Positions 14,124-22,180 of a stretch of DNA of 22,889 nt are shown piece after piece. Positions within the stretch are counted from its first letter, which is position 1; the number at the start of each line of letters is the position of its first letter. The stretch lies in assembly GCA_005883245.1 (NCBI GenBank), contig VAXT01000081.1, forward strand, positions 1 through 22,889. The letters are read 5' to 3'. The notes beneath the pieces were generated by a model, which was not told where the DNA came from, searched no databases, and was given only the letters and a program-made list of their open reading frames with translations. Position numbers and translations under genes: made by a program. Source of the DNA: Actinomycetota bacterium (GTDB lineage: Bacteria; Actinomycetota; Thermoleophilia; Gaiellales; Gaiellaceae).

Positions 14124-14686
14124 TTCGCCCGAGTCCCGGCCGCGGATCCACTCGAAGGCTTGGGCTCGTCCTCGTGGGCCTGGCTGCCGAGGACGACCCC
14201 GCCGACTGCCGCTGCGAGCAGCACGATCGACGTGATCTCGAACGCGAGCAGATGGTCGCTCAGGAACACGCGCCCGATCTCCGACGGGCTTCCGAACGCG
14301 ACGCCGACGTCGGGCGCCTTGGCCAGCCGGCCGCTCGCCTTCAGTCCGACGACGACCACGATCTCGACCATCAGCGCACCCGCAGCGGCCACCGCACCCA
14401 GCGCCTGCCAGCTCGGCCCGCCCGCCCACGGCGCGTCCGCGTGCCGCCCGAGGTAGGCGATCACGAACAGGAACATCACCATCACGGCGCCCGCGTAGAC
14501 GAGCACCTGCGCTGCGGCGACGAACTCGGCCGACAGGAGCAGGTACAGCACCGCCAGCGAGCCGAGGTTCCCGATCAGCGCGAGCGCCGAGTAGAACGGG
14601 TTCGCGAAGCTGACCACGGCCGCGGCCGAGCCGAGGCACGCGAAGGCGGCCACGAACCACACGACCCAGACGAGGAAGTTGCCCAT
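14120..14686 (-). CDS. nuoJ: NADH-quinone oxidoreductase subunit J
   Basis: The protein has 188 aa and five membrane helices. The TM3 motif VYAGAVMVMFLFVIAYLG (63-80) is the NuoJ signature, whose helix forms the pi-bulge coupling quinone chemistry to proton transfer. The hydrophilic C-terminus ends HEDEPKPSSGSAAGTRAK. ATG 14686 shares one base with the nuoI stop (TAATG), and the stop overlaps the GTG of nuoK. Confidence 0.95.
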   Translation of the reverse strand: MGNFLVWVVWFVAAFACLGSAAAVVSFANPFYSALALIGNLGSLAVLYLLLSAEFVAAAQVLVYAGAVMVMFLFVIAYLGRHADAPWAGGPSWQALGAVAAAGALMVEIVVVVGLKASGRLAKAPDVGVAFGSPSEIGRVFLSDHLLAFEITSIVLLAAAVGGVVLGSQAHEDEPKPSSGSAAGTRAK

Positions 14687-15183
14687 TACGACCGTTCCTT
14701 GTAGGCGGGGATCGGCGTGTCGTAGAGACTGCGATCCGCGACCGGCACGCGCTTGATCGGCTCGGCGAGCAGCATGTCCTTCGTGTAGATCAGGTCGTCG
14801 CGCGAGTACTCGGAGATCTCGAACTCCTGCTCGAGCGTGATCGCGTCGAAGGGGCAGGCGAGCTCGCAGTAGCCGCAGAAGATGCAGCGCGAGAGGTTGA
14901 TCTCGTAGATGCGCGCGTAGCGCTCGCCGGGGGAGACGCGGTTGTCAGCCGTGTTCTCCGCCGCGACGACGCGAATGCAGTCGGCCGGGCACGCCGCTGC
15001 GCAGAGTGAGCAGCCGACGCACTTCTCGAGCCCGTTCTGGTGCCGCCAGAGCCGATGCCGTCCGCGGAAGCGCGGGTAGAGCGGGCGCTTGTACTCCGGG
15101 TACTGCTGCGTGATCGGCTTCTTGAAAATCTGCTTCAGCGTGACGCCGAAGCCCCTAACCGAATCGAGCGGCTGCGGGCTCAA
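14686..15183 (-). CDS. nuoI: NADH-quinone oxidoreductase subunit I (2x[4Fe-4S])
   Basis: The protein has 165 aa. Two ferredoxin motifs hold clusters N6a and N6b: Cys55, 58, 61, 65 (CVGCSLCAAACP) and Cys100, 103, 106, 110 (CIFCGYCELACP). The N-terminal amphipathic part GFGVTLKQIFKKPITQQYP docks on the membrane arm, as in other NuoI. TTG 15183 is chosen because it overlaps the nuoH stop (TTGA) and gives the usual N-terminal length; no ATG or GTG lies nearby in frame. It passes electrons from the peripheral arm to NuoB. Confidence 0.94.
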   Translation of the reverse strand: MSPQPLDSVRGFGVTLKQIFKKPITQQYPEYKRPLYPRFRGRHRLWRHQNGLEKCVGCSLCAAACPADCIRVVAAENTADNRVSPGERYARIYEINLSRCIFCGYCELACPFDAITLEQEFEISEYSRDDLIYTKDMLLAEPIKRVPVADRSLYDTPIPAYKERS

Positions 15184-16169
15184 GAGAACGCCACCACCAG
15201 TGCCGCCGTGACGAGCGCGTTCAGCGTCGCCACCGGCAGCAACACCTTCCAGCCGAAGGCCATCAGCTGGTCGTAGCGCAGGCGCGGCAGCGTCGCGCGC
15301 AGCCAGATGAAGAACCCGATCAGGATCAGCACCTTGAGGAGGAACCAAAGCGGCCCGAGCGGCGGCCAGGGCCCGAGCCAGCCGCCGAGAAAGAGGGTCA
15401 CGCAGAGGCTCGAGAGCACGATCATGTTCACGTACTCCGCCATCGAGAAGAGCCCGAAGCGCATCCCGCTGTACTCGGTGTGGTAGCCGGCGACGAGCTC
15501 TGTGTCGGCTTCGGGGAGGTCGAAGGGCGGCCGGTTCGTCTCGGCCGTGCCGGCGGCGAGGAAGACGACGAAGCCGACGAACTGCGGGATGACATACCAG
15601 ATCGTGTGCTGCTGCTCGTCGATGATCTGCGTCAGGGAGAGCGACCCGGCCATCAGCACGACGCCGAGCACCGACAGCGCGAGCGCGACCTCGTACGACA
15701 CCAGCTGCGCGCACGTTCGCATCGAGCCGAGCAGCGCGTACTTCGAGTCGGAGGCCCAGCCGCCGACGATGAACCCGTACACGCCGAGCGCGCCGAGGGC
15801 GAAGATCAGGATCAGCGAGATCGGAACGTCGGCGATCTCACCGGAGATGTCGTAGCCGGCGATGTGCCAGCCCTCGCCCCAGGGGATGACCGCGAAGGCG
15901 AGAAGCGCGGTGAAGGTGGAGACGATCGGCGCCGTGATGTAGAGGAAGTCGACGGCGGTTGCCGGGTAGAAGCTCTCCTTGCGGATCAGCTTCACGAGAT
16001 CTGCGATCGGCTGGAGTAGGCCGAACGGGCCCGCACGGTTCGGCCCGTAGCGGAGCTGCATGCGCCCGAGGAGCTTGCGCTCGACCCAGGTCATGTAGGC
16101 GAACATCCCGAGCAGCAGGTTGATCAGGATGACCGCCTTGATCAGGTCGATCCACCAGGGCTCGTTCAC
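15180..16169 (-). CDS. nuoH: NADH-quinone oxidoreductase subunit H
   Basis: The protein has 329 aa and eight membrane helices; it forms the quinone-entry channel with NuoB and NuoD. Signatures are TWVERKLLGRMQLRYGPNR (27-45), GLLQPIADLVKLIRKE and ETNRPPFDLPEADTELV (210-226), whose acidic residues belong to the E-channel. GTG 16169 has GAGGGA about six bases upstream. It overlaps the stop of a small ORF from the repeat element filling the nuoG-nuoH gap. The stop overlaps the nuoI TTG. Confidence 0.95.
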   Translation of the reverse strand: MNEPWWIDLIKAVILINLLLGMFAYMTWVERKLLGRMQLRYGPNRAGPFGLLQPIADLVKLIRKESFYPATAVDFLYITAPIVSTFTALLAFAVIPWGEGWHIAGYDISGEIADVPISLILIFALGALGVYGFIVGGWASDSKYALLGSMRTCAQLVSYEVALALSVLGVVLMAGSLSLTQIIDEQQHTIWYVIPQFVGFVVFLAAGTAETNRPPFDLPEADTELVAGYHTEYSGMRFGLFSMAEYVNMIVLSSLCVTLFLGGWLGPWPPLGPLWFLLKVLILIGFFIWLRATLPRLRYDQLMAFGWKVLLPVATLNALVTAALVVAFS

Positions 16170-16339
16170 GCGCGTCCCTCACCGGCGCCGCCTACCGGCC
16201 GGCGGAGCCGGCCTCCAGCGCCGCCTGGCGCCGCTCGCGCCACGTGGCTCTCCGGGCCCGTATTCCGAATACTGTTCCCTCCGGCCCCGCACCGCGAGCG
16301 GCACCTGAGGAACCCGCGGGCACTCTGTTCTCTGGCCAT
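16166..16339 (-). other. Possible 57-aa ORF bridging nuoG and nuoH within a repeat element
   Basis: ATG 16339 shares a base with the nuoG stop (TGATG) and the ORF ends at TGA 16166-16168 inside the nuoH GTG (GTGA). The product is Arg/Gly-rich (MAREQSARGFLRCRSRCGAG...), with no membrane helix or known motif. Its first third resembles the head of the ORF in the nuoL-nuoM gap (ARGFLRCRSRCG against IRAFLGRRCGRG). Composition is repeat-like rather than protein-like, so it may be translated only as a bridge. Confidence 0.3.
16170..16338 (-). repeat. GC-rich repeat element in the nuoG-nuoH gap
   Basis: The 169-bp gap has three palindromic parts: GGCCGGC-GGA-GCCGGCC at 16197-16213, a GTATTC-C-GAATAC inverted repeat at 16260-16272, and a CCTC...CCGC...GCGG...GAGG stem within 16274-16318. 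The segment 16274-16318 aligns with 11051-11097 in the nuoL-nuoM gap, in the same orientation: both carry, on the minus strand, CGCG-G/C-GTTCCTC, then a CCGCT-GCGG core, then GGGGCC and GAGGG. This indicates a dispersed repeat family. Confidence 0.7.
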
Positions 16340-18522
16340 CACGTGGACACCTCGACGTGCGTCCCCAATCCCTGGGCGTGCTCGGCGGCGATCCGCGCGA
16401 CGCCTTTGACGAGCTGCTTGTTCACGCGGGCGTGAAGCGCGACCGAGGTTCCGTTCGAGATCACCTGCACGGTCGAGCCGGCCTTGGCGCCGATCTTCTT
16501 CGCGTCGTCGGCCGACAGCTCGATCTCGGAGCCCGGGCGCTGGAACTGGAGCTCGGGGACGCGCTCGACTGCCGGTCCGGAGAAGAGCGGACGGTAGCTG
16601 ACCAGTCGAAGGCCTTTGCCGCGTTCGCGCTTCGGGGCCTTGGGGGCCGGGGGCACCTCGACAGCCGCGGCGCGCTCGGGTAGCTCGGCCACCTCGCCGA
16701 TCGCCGAGTAGTCGATCCCTCCGTAACAGCGCTCCGACAGCTCGGCGAAGACCTGCGGCGAGTGCGGCGAGAGGTCGACGTCGAAGCGCTCGGCCAGCTT
16801 GGCGATCCAGGCGAGCTCGTCCGGGCACGGCGGGATCACCGCCCGGCGCAGGCGCTGGAGCCGTCCTTCGAGGTTCACGTACGTCCCGTCGCGCTCGAGG
16901 TAGCTCGTGCCCGGTAGGACGAGGTCTGCCCAGCCGGCGACCGGGGAGCGGAACATCGAGATCGCGAGCACCCGCTCGGCCTGCTCGGCGAGCGCGCGCA
17001 CGTCCGGGTTGGCGGCCGCTTCGTCACCGGACACGATCAGGAGCTCGATCGGTTCGGGATCGGCCTCGTCGCCGTCTGCGGCCGCCGCCCAGCCGTCGGC
17101 GACTCCGCGGCCGTTCGCCGTCTCCGGCAGATGGAACGCGCCGCTGCCAGGTTTCTCGGCGAGATCGAGCTCGGCGGCGAGGCCGGCGATCGTTGCGCCG
17201 CCGTTACCGGCGGGGCCGGACCAGATCAGGATTGCCCGCTCGCTTTCGCGGATGCGCTCGCCCAGCTCGTCCCGGGCCTTAGCAACCCCGCCGTCGGGCG
17301 CGCCGATCTCGCTCTCGACGACTTCGGCTCCGGCGCGGCGCGCCGCCTTGATCCAGAGGTCGACGACCGGAGCCCGTTCGACGATCGGATCGTCGCCGAG
17401 GATCACGATCAGCTTGGCGTCGCGAATCGAGGACAGCGGCAGGCGGAACGCGTCGAGCGCGGGGTTCACGTCCTCGGGCATGACCGCGCAGTGGGCGCCG
17501 AGGCCCTGGCGCAACAGTCTGCCCAGCGCGTACGCCTGCTCGACAGTCTCCGAGCCGGAGAGTGCGGTGACGATGTTCGCCCCGCCCGCGCGGAGCATCG
17601 CCTCGGCCTCGTCGAGCGCCGCGTCCCAGGAGAGCGTCTCGGAGCGGCGGACTCCGACCCTGCGGCTCGGGTCGACGACGCGGTCGCCCGCGCGCAGGTG
17701 CGTGAAGCCGAAGCGGCCCTTGTCGCACAGCCAGCCCTCGTCGATCTCCGGATGGTTGCGCGAGCCGATCCGCTTGACCTTCCCCTCGCGCGTCGTCGCC
17801 TCGACGTTGCAGCCCACGGGGCAGAGGCCGCAGACCGTCGGCACGTCCTGGATCTCCCACGGCCGCGCTTCGAACCGGTACTGCGTCGAGGTGAGTGCTC
17901 CGACCGGGCAGAGCTCGATCACGTTCCCCGAGAACGGCGCCCGGTACGGCTGATCCTCGAACGTGGCGATGATCGACTGCGACCCGCGCGCTTGTGCCAC
18001 GAGTTGGTCGTCCTCGGAGACATCCGAGGAGAAGCGCGTGCAGCGGTAGCAGAGGATGCAGCGCTCGCGGTCGAGCGCGATCGTCGGCGAGATCGGGATC
18101 GGCTTCTCGAACGTGCGCTTCGGGAACGTGTTGCGGGTGACCGGTGGGCCCCAGCGGAACGTAAGGTCCTGGAGCGGGCACTCGCCGCCCTTGTCGCACA
18201 CCGGGCAGTCGAGCGGGTGGTTGACGAGGATGAACTCGAGCGTCGAGTTCTGGCCGTCGGCGGCGAGCTTCGACGTCTGGGCGGTCTTGACGACCATGCC
18301 GTCGGTTGCGGTCAGCGTGCACCCGGCCTGGAGCTTGGGGATGCCCTCGACCTCGACGAGGCACATGCGGCAGGCCCCGACGGGCGCTCCGAGCCGCGGC
18401 TCGTAGCAGAAGACGGGGATCTCGATCCCGGCCGCAAGCGCGGTCTCGACGAGCCCGGTCCCCTTCGGCACCTCCACCTCGCGCCCGTCGATCGAGACAG
18501 TGACCGTTTCAGCCGCGCTCAT
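16339..18522 (-). CDS. nuoG: NADH-quinone oxidoreductase subunit G
   Basis: The protein has 727 aa and is the large Fe-S subunit of the NADH arm. Ligands seen in order: [2Fe-2S] Cys39, 51, 54, 68; His102, Cys106, 109, 115 for the His-ligated cluster; Cys155, 158, 161 with Cys205; and a further motif CGLCPVGC (231-238) with Cys266, matching the extra N7-type cluster at the entry of the molybdopterin-oxidoreductase-like domain. That domain fills about 230-600, and a C-terminal molydopterin-dinucleotide-binding-like part follows (GSEIELSADDAKKIGAKAG). ATG 18522 overlaps the stop of a 25-codon ORF in the upstream repeat. It follows nuoF after 77 bp. Confidence 0.95.
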   Translation of the reverse strand: MSAAETVTVSIDGREVEVPKGTGLVETALAAGIEIPVFCYEPRLGAPVGACRMCLVEVEGIPKLQAGCTLTATDGMVVKTAQTSKLAADGQNSTLEFILVNHPLDCPVCDKGGECPLQDLTFRWGPPVTRNTFPKRTFEKPIPISPTIALDRERCILCYRCTRFSSDVSEDDQLVAQARGSQSIIATFEDQPYRAPFSGNVIELCPVGALTSTQYRFEARPWEIQDVPTVCGLCPVGCNVEATTREGKVKRIGSRNHPEIDEGWLCDKGRFGFTHLRAGDRVVDPSRRVGVRRSETLSWDAALDEAEAMLRAGGANIVTALSGSETVEQAYALGRLLRQGLGAHCAVMPEDVNPALDAFRLPLSSIRDAKLIVILGDDPIVERAPVVDLWIKAARRAGAEVVESEIGAPDGGVAKARDELGERIRESERAILIWSGPAGNGGATIAGLAAELDLAEKPGSGAFHLPETANGRGVADGWAAAADGDEADPEPIELLIVSGDEAAANPDVRALAEQAERVLAISMFRSPVAGWADLVLPGTSYLERDGTYVNLEGRLQRLRRAVIPPCPDELAWIAKLAERFDVDLSPHSPQVFAELSERCYGGIDYSAIGEVAELPERAAAVEVPPAPKAPKRERGKGLRLVSYRPLFSGPAVERVPELQFQRPGSEIELSADDAKKIGAKAGSTVQVISNGTSVALHARVNKQLVKGVARIAAEHAQGLGTHVEVST

Positions 18523-18599
18523 TCAAGTCCCGTCCCCGGACCTGGTCCCATGACATGTCCCCAGAGGCCAAGTCCCCGGACCTGGTCCCGGGACATGGC
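18523..18599 (-). repeat. Short direct repeats in the nuoF-nuoG gap, with a bridging 25-codon ORF
   Basis: TCCCCGGACCTGGTCCC occurs exactly at 18533-18549 and 18573-18589 (40-bp step), each followed by NNGACATG, giving 23 of 25 bases alike. The centre GGACC-T-GGTCC is an inverted repeat, so each copy can fold. On the minus strand ATG 18596 opens a 25-codon ORF (MSRDQVRGLGLWGHVMGP...) just after the nuoF stop. It ends at TGA 18519-18521, overlapping the nuoG ATG (ATGA). The sequence has the look of a REP/REPIN-type dispersed palindrome. Confidence 0.75.
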
Positions 18600-19925
18600 T
18601 CATGCGGGCACCTCGGCGACCGGCGAATGCGTGTGCTGGTCGATTGGAGCCACGACCCCTTCGATCGAGGACCCGCCGCCGTACGGGCACCCGCCCTCGT
18701 CGATGTGCGCCTCGAACTCGGCGCGGTACTTGTCGATGTAGCTGCGGACCGGCCAGACCGCGAAGTCGCCCAGCGCGCACAGAGAGCGGCCCTCGACGCG
18801 GTCGCACACGTTGCGCAGCAGGTCGAGGTCCGCATGCTCCGCGCGACCCGACTCGATCTTGTCGAGCAGGCTGACCATCCAGCGCGTCCCCTCGCGGCAC
18901 GGCGTGCACTTGCCGCACGACTCGTGCATGTAGAACTTCTCGGCCCGCAGCGCGAGCTGCACCATGCAGGCCCGGTCGTCGACGGCGATGATCGCCGCCG
19001 AGCCGAGGAACGACCCGGCCGCCTGGATCGAGTCGAAGTCCGCAGGCGTGTCGAGCTGGTCCGGCGTGAACACCGGCACCGAGGAGCCGCCCGGGATGAT
19101 CGCCTTCAGCTGACGGCCGTTCGGGATCCCACCGCCGACGTCGTAGATCAGTTCGCGCAGCGTCGTTCCGAGCGGGAGCTCGTAGTTCCCCGGCCGCTCC
19201 ACGTTTCCAGACAGCGAGTAGACGACGGTGCCGGGCGACGCCTCCGGGCCGATCTTCGAATACTCCGCGGCGCCGAGATCGATGATGACCGGCACGTTGG
19301 CGATCGTCTGGACGTTGTTGATCAGCGTCGGTGCCCCGTAGAGGCCTGCGATCGGCGGGAACGGCGGCCGGGGCCGCGGCTGACCGCGCTTGCCCTCGAG
19401 CGAGTCGAGAAGCGCGGTTTCCTCGCCGCAGATGTACGCGCCCGCGCCGCGATGGATGATGAGCGCCACGTCGCCGAGCACGCCCGCGTCGCGCGCCTCG
19501 TCCGCAGCCGCCTTGAGCACCTCGTACTCGGCCAGGTACTCGCCCCGGATGTAGATGAACACGTGCCGGGAGCCGATCGCGTGCGCGGCGATCAAGCAGC
19601 CCTCGATGAACCGATGTGGAACCCGGCTCATGATCTCGCGATCCTTGAAGGAGCCCGGCTCCGACTCGTCCGCGTTCGCGACGACGTATGTCGGCTTGCC
19701 CGCGGCCTCCGGCGGCTGGACGAGGCTCAGCTTGCGGCCCATCGGGAAGCCGGCGCCTCCTCGTCCGCGCAGGGTCGCGCTCGAGATCTCCTCGATGACG
19801 GCCTCACGGCTCATGCCCCGCGCCTTCTCGAGAGTCGCGTAGCCGCCGACCGCCTTGTACTCGCCGAGCTTGGTCAGGTCGCGCTCGTCCGCTCCGGCGA
19901 GGACCAGCTGCATCGTGTCAGCCAT
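18600..19925 (-). CDS. nuoF: NADH-quinone oxidoreductase subunit F (NADH/FMN-binding)
   Basis: The protein has 441 aa. NADH oxidation takes place here: GRGGAGFPMGRK (54-65) and GAGAYICGEETAL (160-172) are the FMN/NADH-binding signatures, with NADESEPGSFKDR (84-96) between. Cluster N3 ligands are Cys337, 340, 343 (SCGKCTPCREG) and Cys383. The C-terminal tail GGGSSIEGVVAPIDQHTHS is hydrophilic. ATG 19925 overlaps the end of nuoE by 8 bp. Confidence 0.96.
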   Translation of the reverse strand: MADTMQLVLAGADERDLTKLGEYKAVGGYATLEKARGMSREAVIEEISSATLRGRGGAGFPMGRKLSLVQPPEAAGKPTYVVANADESEPGSFKDREIMSRVPHRFIEGCLIAAHAIGSRHVFIYIRGEYLAEYEVLKAAADEARDAGVLGDVALIIHRGAGAYICGEETALLDSLEGKRGQPRPRPPFPPIAGLYGAPTLINNVQTIANVPVIIDLGAAEYSKIGPEASPGTVVYSLSGNVERPGNYELPLGTTLRELIYDVGGGIPNGRQLKAIIPGGSSVPVFTPDQLDTPADFDSIQAAGSFLGSAAIIAVDDRACMVQLALRAEKFYMHESCGKCTPCREGTRWMVSLLDKIESGRAEHADLDLLRNVCDRVEGRSLCALGDFAVWPVRSYIDKYRAEFEAHIDEGGCPYGGGSSIEGVVAPIDQHTHSPVAEVPA

Positions 19926-20382
19926 TCCGAAGCTCCTCGACGATCACTCGCACGTCCTCGGGGCGGGTGGGCTCGCGGTAGCGATGGTCGAGCACGACGA
20001 CGGGCGCGTAGCCGCAGCCGCCGGCGCACTCGATCGTGCGCAGCGTGACCTTGCCGTCCCCGCTCGTCTCGCCGGGCCGGATGCCCAGCTCCTCCGAGAA
20101 GGCGTCGACGACCTGCTGCGCTCCGACGAGCGCGCACGAGAGGTTCGTGCACACCTCGACGACGTGCTCGCCGACGGGAGCCAGGTGGTACATGTCGTAA
20201 AACGACGCGACCGCCTGCACGTGCGCGGGCGTCAGGTCGAGCGCGTCGGCCACCTCGACGAGCGCCTCGGGCGGGAGCCAGCCGCCGTACTCGTGCTGCG
20301 CGAGCCTCAGCCCGCTCATCACGGCCGACTTCTTGTCCGGGTACGGCTCGGCCGCGACGCGGATCTCGTCGAGCAGACTCAC
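19918..20382 (-). CDS. nuoE: NADH-quinone oxidoreductase subunit E ([2Fe-2S])
   Basis: The protein has 154 aa and the thioredoxin-like ferredoxin fold. Ligands of cluster N1a are Cys78, 83 (EVCTNLSCAL) and Cys119, 123 (IECAGGCGYAP). The helical N-terminal part includes WLPPEALVEVADAL and VQAVASFYDMYHL, typical of NuoE. Start GTG 20382 overlaps the nuoD stop (GTGA). It partners NuoF in the NADH-oxidising module. Confidence 0.95.
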   Translation of the reverse strand: MSLLDEIRVAAEPYPDKKSAVMSGLRLAQHEYGGWLPPEALVEVADALDLTPAHVQAVASFYDMYHLAPVGEHVVEVCTNLSCALVGAQQVVDAFSEELGIRPGETSGDGKVTLRTIECAGGCGYAPVVVLDHRYREPTRPEDVRVIVEELRNG

Positions 20383-21638
20383 CTGTCGACCTCCCCCATG
20401 ACGCCGTCCAGCGACCCGACGATCGCGATCATGTCGGCGACAAGAGCGTCCGTCATGGTGGTGGCCGTGGCTTCCAGCGCGACGAACGACGGCGCGCGGA
20501 ACTTGACCCGCCACGGCCTCGGCCCGCCGTCGGAGACGACGAAGCACCCCATCTCGCCGCGCGGCGACTCGACGGTGACGTAGACCTCGCCCTCGGGCAC
20601 GCTGTAGCCCTCGGTGACGATCTTGAAGTGGTGGATGAGCGACTCCATCGAGGTGTGCAGCTCGTGCCGCGGCGGCAGCACGACCTTGCGGTCGTCGGCA
20701 ATCCACGGCCCCTCGGGCATCCCGTCGAGGCACTGCTCGATGATCCGCACGGACTGGCGCATCTCGTCCATGCGGACGAGGTACCGGTCGTAGACGTCGC
20801 CGTTCGGATAGACGGGAATGTCGAAGTCGAGCGCCGGATACGCGAGGTACGGCCGGTCGCGGCGCAGGTCCCAGTCGACGCCCGAGGCGCGCAGCACCGG
20901 CCCCGATTGCCCGAGCGCGATCGCGTCCTCGGCCGAGAGCAAGCCGATGCCCCGCGTGCGCTCGAGCCAGATCTCGTTCCGCGACAGGATCGCCCCGTAG
21001 TCGTCGAGCGCCTTCGGCATCCACTCGACGAACTTGCGGCACTCGGCCTCGAAGCCGCGCGGGACGTCTTCGGCCAGCCCGCCCGCCTGGAAGTAGCGCG
21101 TGTGCATCCGCATTCCTGTCGCGAGCTCGGACAGGTCGAGCACCAGGTCGCGCTCGCGGAAGCAGTACCAGAACATCGAGATCGCGCCCAGCTCGAGCGC
21201 GCTCGTGCCGAGGAAGACGAGGTGCGAGTGGATCCGGTTCAGCTCGCACAGCAGCATCCGCATCCAGGTCGCCTTCGGCGGAACCTTGAGCCCGAGCAGC
21301 TTCTCGATCGCGAGCACGAACACGAGCTCGTTGTTCTGGAAGGCGACGTAGTCGATCCGCTCGGGGTACGTGATCGCCTTCCACCACGTCTTCTGCTCCA
21401 TGTTCTTCTCGAAGCCGGTGTGCAGGTAGCCGATCACCGCGCGCAGCCCGACGACGCGCTCGCCGGAGAGGTCGACGACGAGCCGCAGCACGCCGTGCGT
21501 CGACGGATGGTTGGGCCCGAAGTTGACCTGGAGGACGTCCTCCGAGTCCGCGAGGTTGGCCGGCACCTGGAGCAGCGTCGGGATCGGCGCGGGAATGCGC
21601 GACCCGCTGTAGATCCGCCGTGGCTGGGTGACGGCCAT
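20379..21638 (-). CDS. nuoD: NADH-quinone oxidoreductase subunit D
   Basis: The protein has 419 aa and is the 49-kDa-type subunit related to the NiFe-hydrogenase large subunit. GPNHPSTHGVLRL (41-53) lines the quinone site together with NuoB. Next come YLHTGFEKNMEQKTWWKAI (71-89), NRIHSHLVFLG and MRMHTRYFQAGGLAEDVP. The conserved C-terminal end SPRGEMGCFVVSDGG and GSLDGVMGEVDR is intact. ATG 21638 shares one base with the nuoC stop (TGATG). Confidence 0.96.
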   Translation of the reverse strand: MAVTQPRRIYSGSRIPAPIPTLLQVPANLADSEDVLQVNFGPNHPSTHGVLRLVVDLSGERVVGLRAVIGYLHTGFEKNMEQKTWWKAITYPERIDYVAFQNNELVFVLAIEKLLGLKVPPKATWMRMLLCELNRIHSHLVFLGTSALELGAISMFWYCFRERDLVLDLSELATGMRMHTRYFQAGGLAEDVPRGFEAECRKFVEWMPKALDDYGAILSRNEIWLERTRGIGLLSAEDAIALGQSGPVLRASGVDWDLRRDRPYLAYPALDFDIPVYPNGDVYDRYLVRMDEMRQSVRIIEQCLDGMPEGPWIADDRKVVLPPRHELHTSMESLIHHFKIVTEGYSVPEGEVYVTVESPRGEMGCFVVSDGGPRPWRVKFRAPSFVALEATATTMTDALVADMIAIVGSLDGVMGEVDR

Positions 21639-22180
21639 CACTCGTCTCCCGAGAAGCGGACCGGCTCGCCGCCGAGCGGATAGTCCTTGCGCAGCGGATG
21701 GCCCTCCCAGTCGTCCTCCATGAGGATCCGGGTCAGGTTCGGGTGGCCGTCGAAGCGGATGCCCATCATGTCGAAGGCCTCTCGCTCGTGCCAGTCCGCG
21801 GTCGGCCACACCTCGACGATGCTGGGCACGCTCTGCCCGTCCTCGACCCAGACCTGGACGCGAACGACCTGCGCGCCAGGGATCGCCAGTAGGTGGTAGT
21901 CGACGGCGAAGCGCGCGGGCTTCGGATCGGGCGTCCGCGCGAAGCCCTGTGCGCTCTGCGGGCCGAGGTCGCGGCCGACGGCGGTCCCGTAGTAGCCGGC
22001 CACATGGCGCTCGCCCCAGCCGAGGTAGTCGACGGCCGTGATGTCGGAGAGGAAGTTGAAGCCCTCCTCGTCCCGGAGGTGCGTGCAGGCCTCGACGACG
22101 CGCGCCGGGTCGACGACGAGCGTCGTCTCGCCGTAGGCCTCCTTGCGCTCGACGAGCCCGGGGACTCCCTCGTAAGTCAG
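21638..22180 (-). CDS. nuoC: NADH-quinone oxidoreductase subunit C
   Basis: The protein has 180 aa and is the 30-kDa-type peripheral subunit that pairs with NuoD. The signature EREAFDMMGIRFDGHPNL and DDWEGHPLRKDYPLGGEPV near the C-terminus is clear. The start is unusual: between the nuoB stop and the conserved part (FNFLSDITAVDY) no ATG, GTG or TTG exists in frame. CTG 22180 overlaps the nuoB stop as CTGA, the same NTGA pattern used elsewhere in this operon, and gives (M)TYEGVPGLVERKEAYGE. An upstream start would require a long overlap with nuoB. Confidence 0.88.
   Translation of the reverse strand: MTYEGVPGLVERKEAYGETTLVVDPARVVEACTHLRDEEGFNFLSDITAVDYLGWGERHVAGYYGTAVGRDLGPQSAQGFARTPDPKPARFAVDYHLLAIPGAQVVRVQVWVEDGQSVPSIVEVWPTADWHEREAFDMMGIRFDGHPNLTRILMEDDWEGHPLRKDYPLGGEPVRFSGDE

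Noticed and set aside
16260..16272. GTATTCCGAATAC palindrome as a regulator operator
   Set aside because: It lies inside a repeat element between cotranscribed genes, not at a promoter, so it is better explained as part of the element's hairpin.
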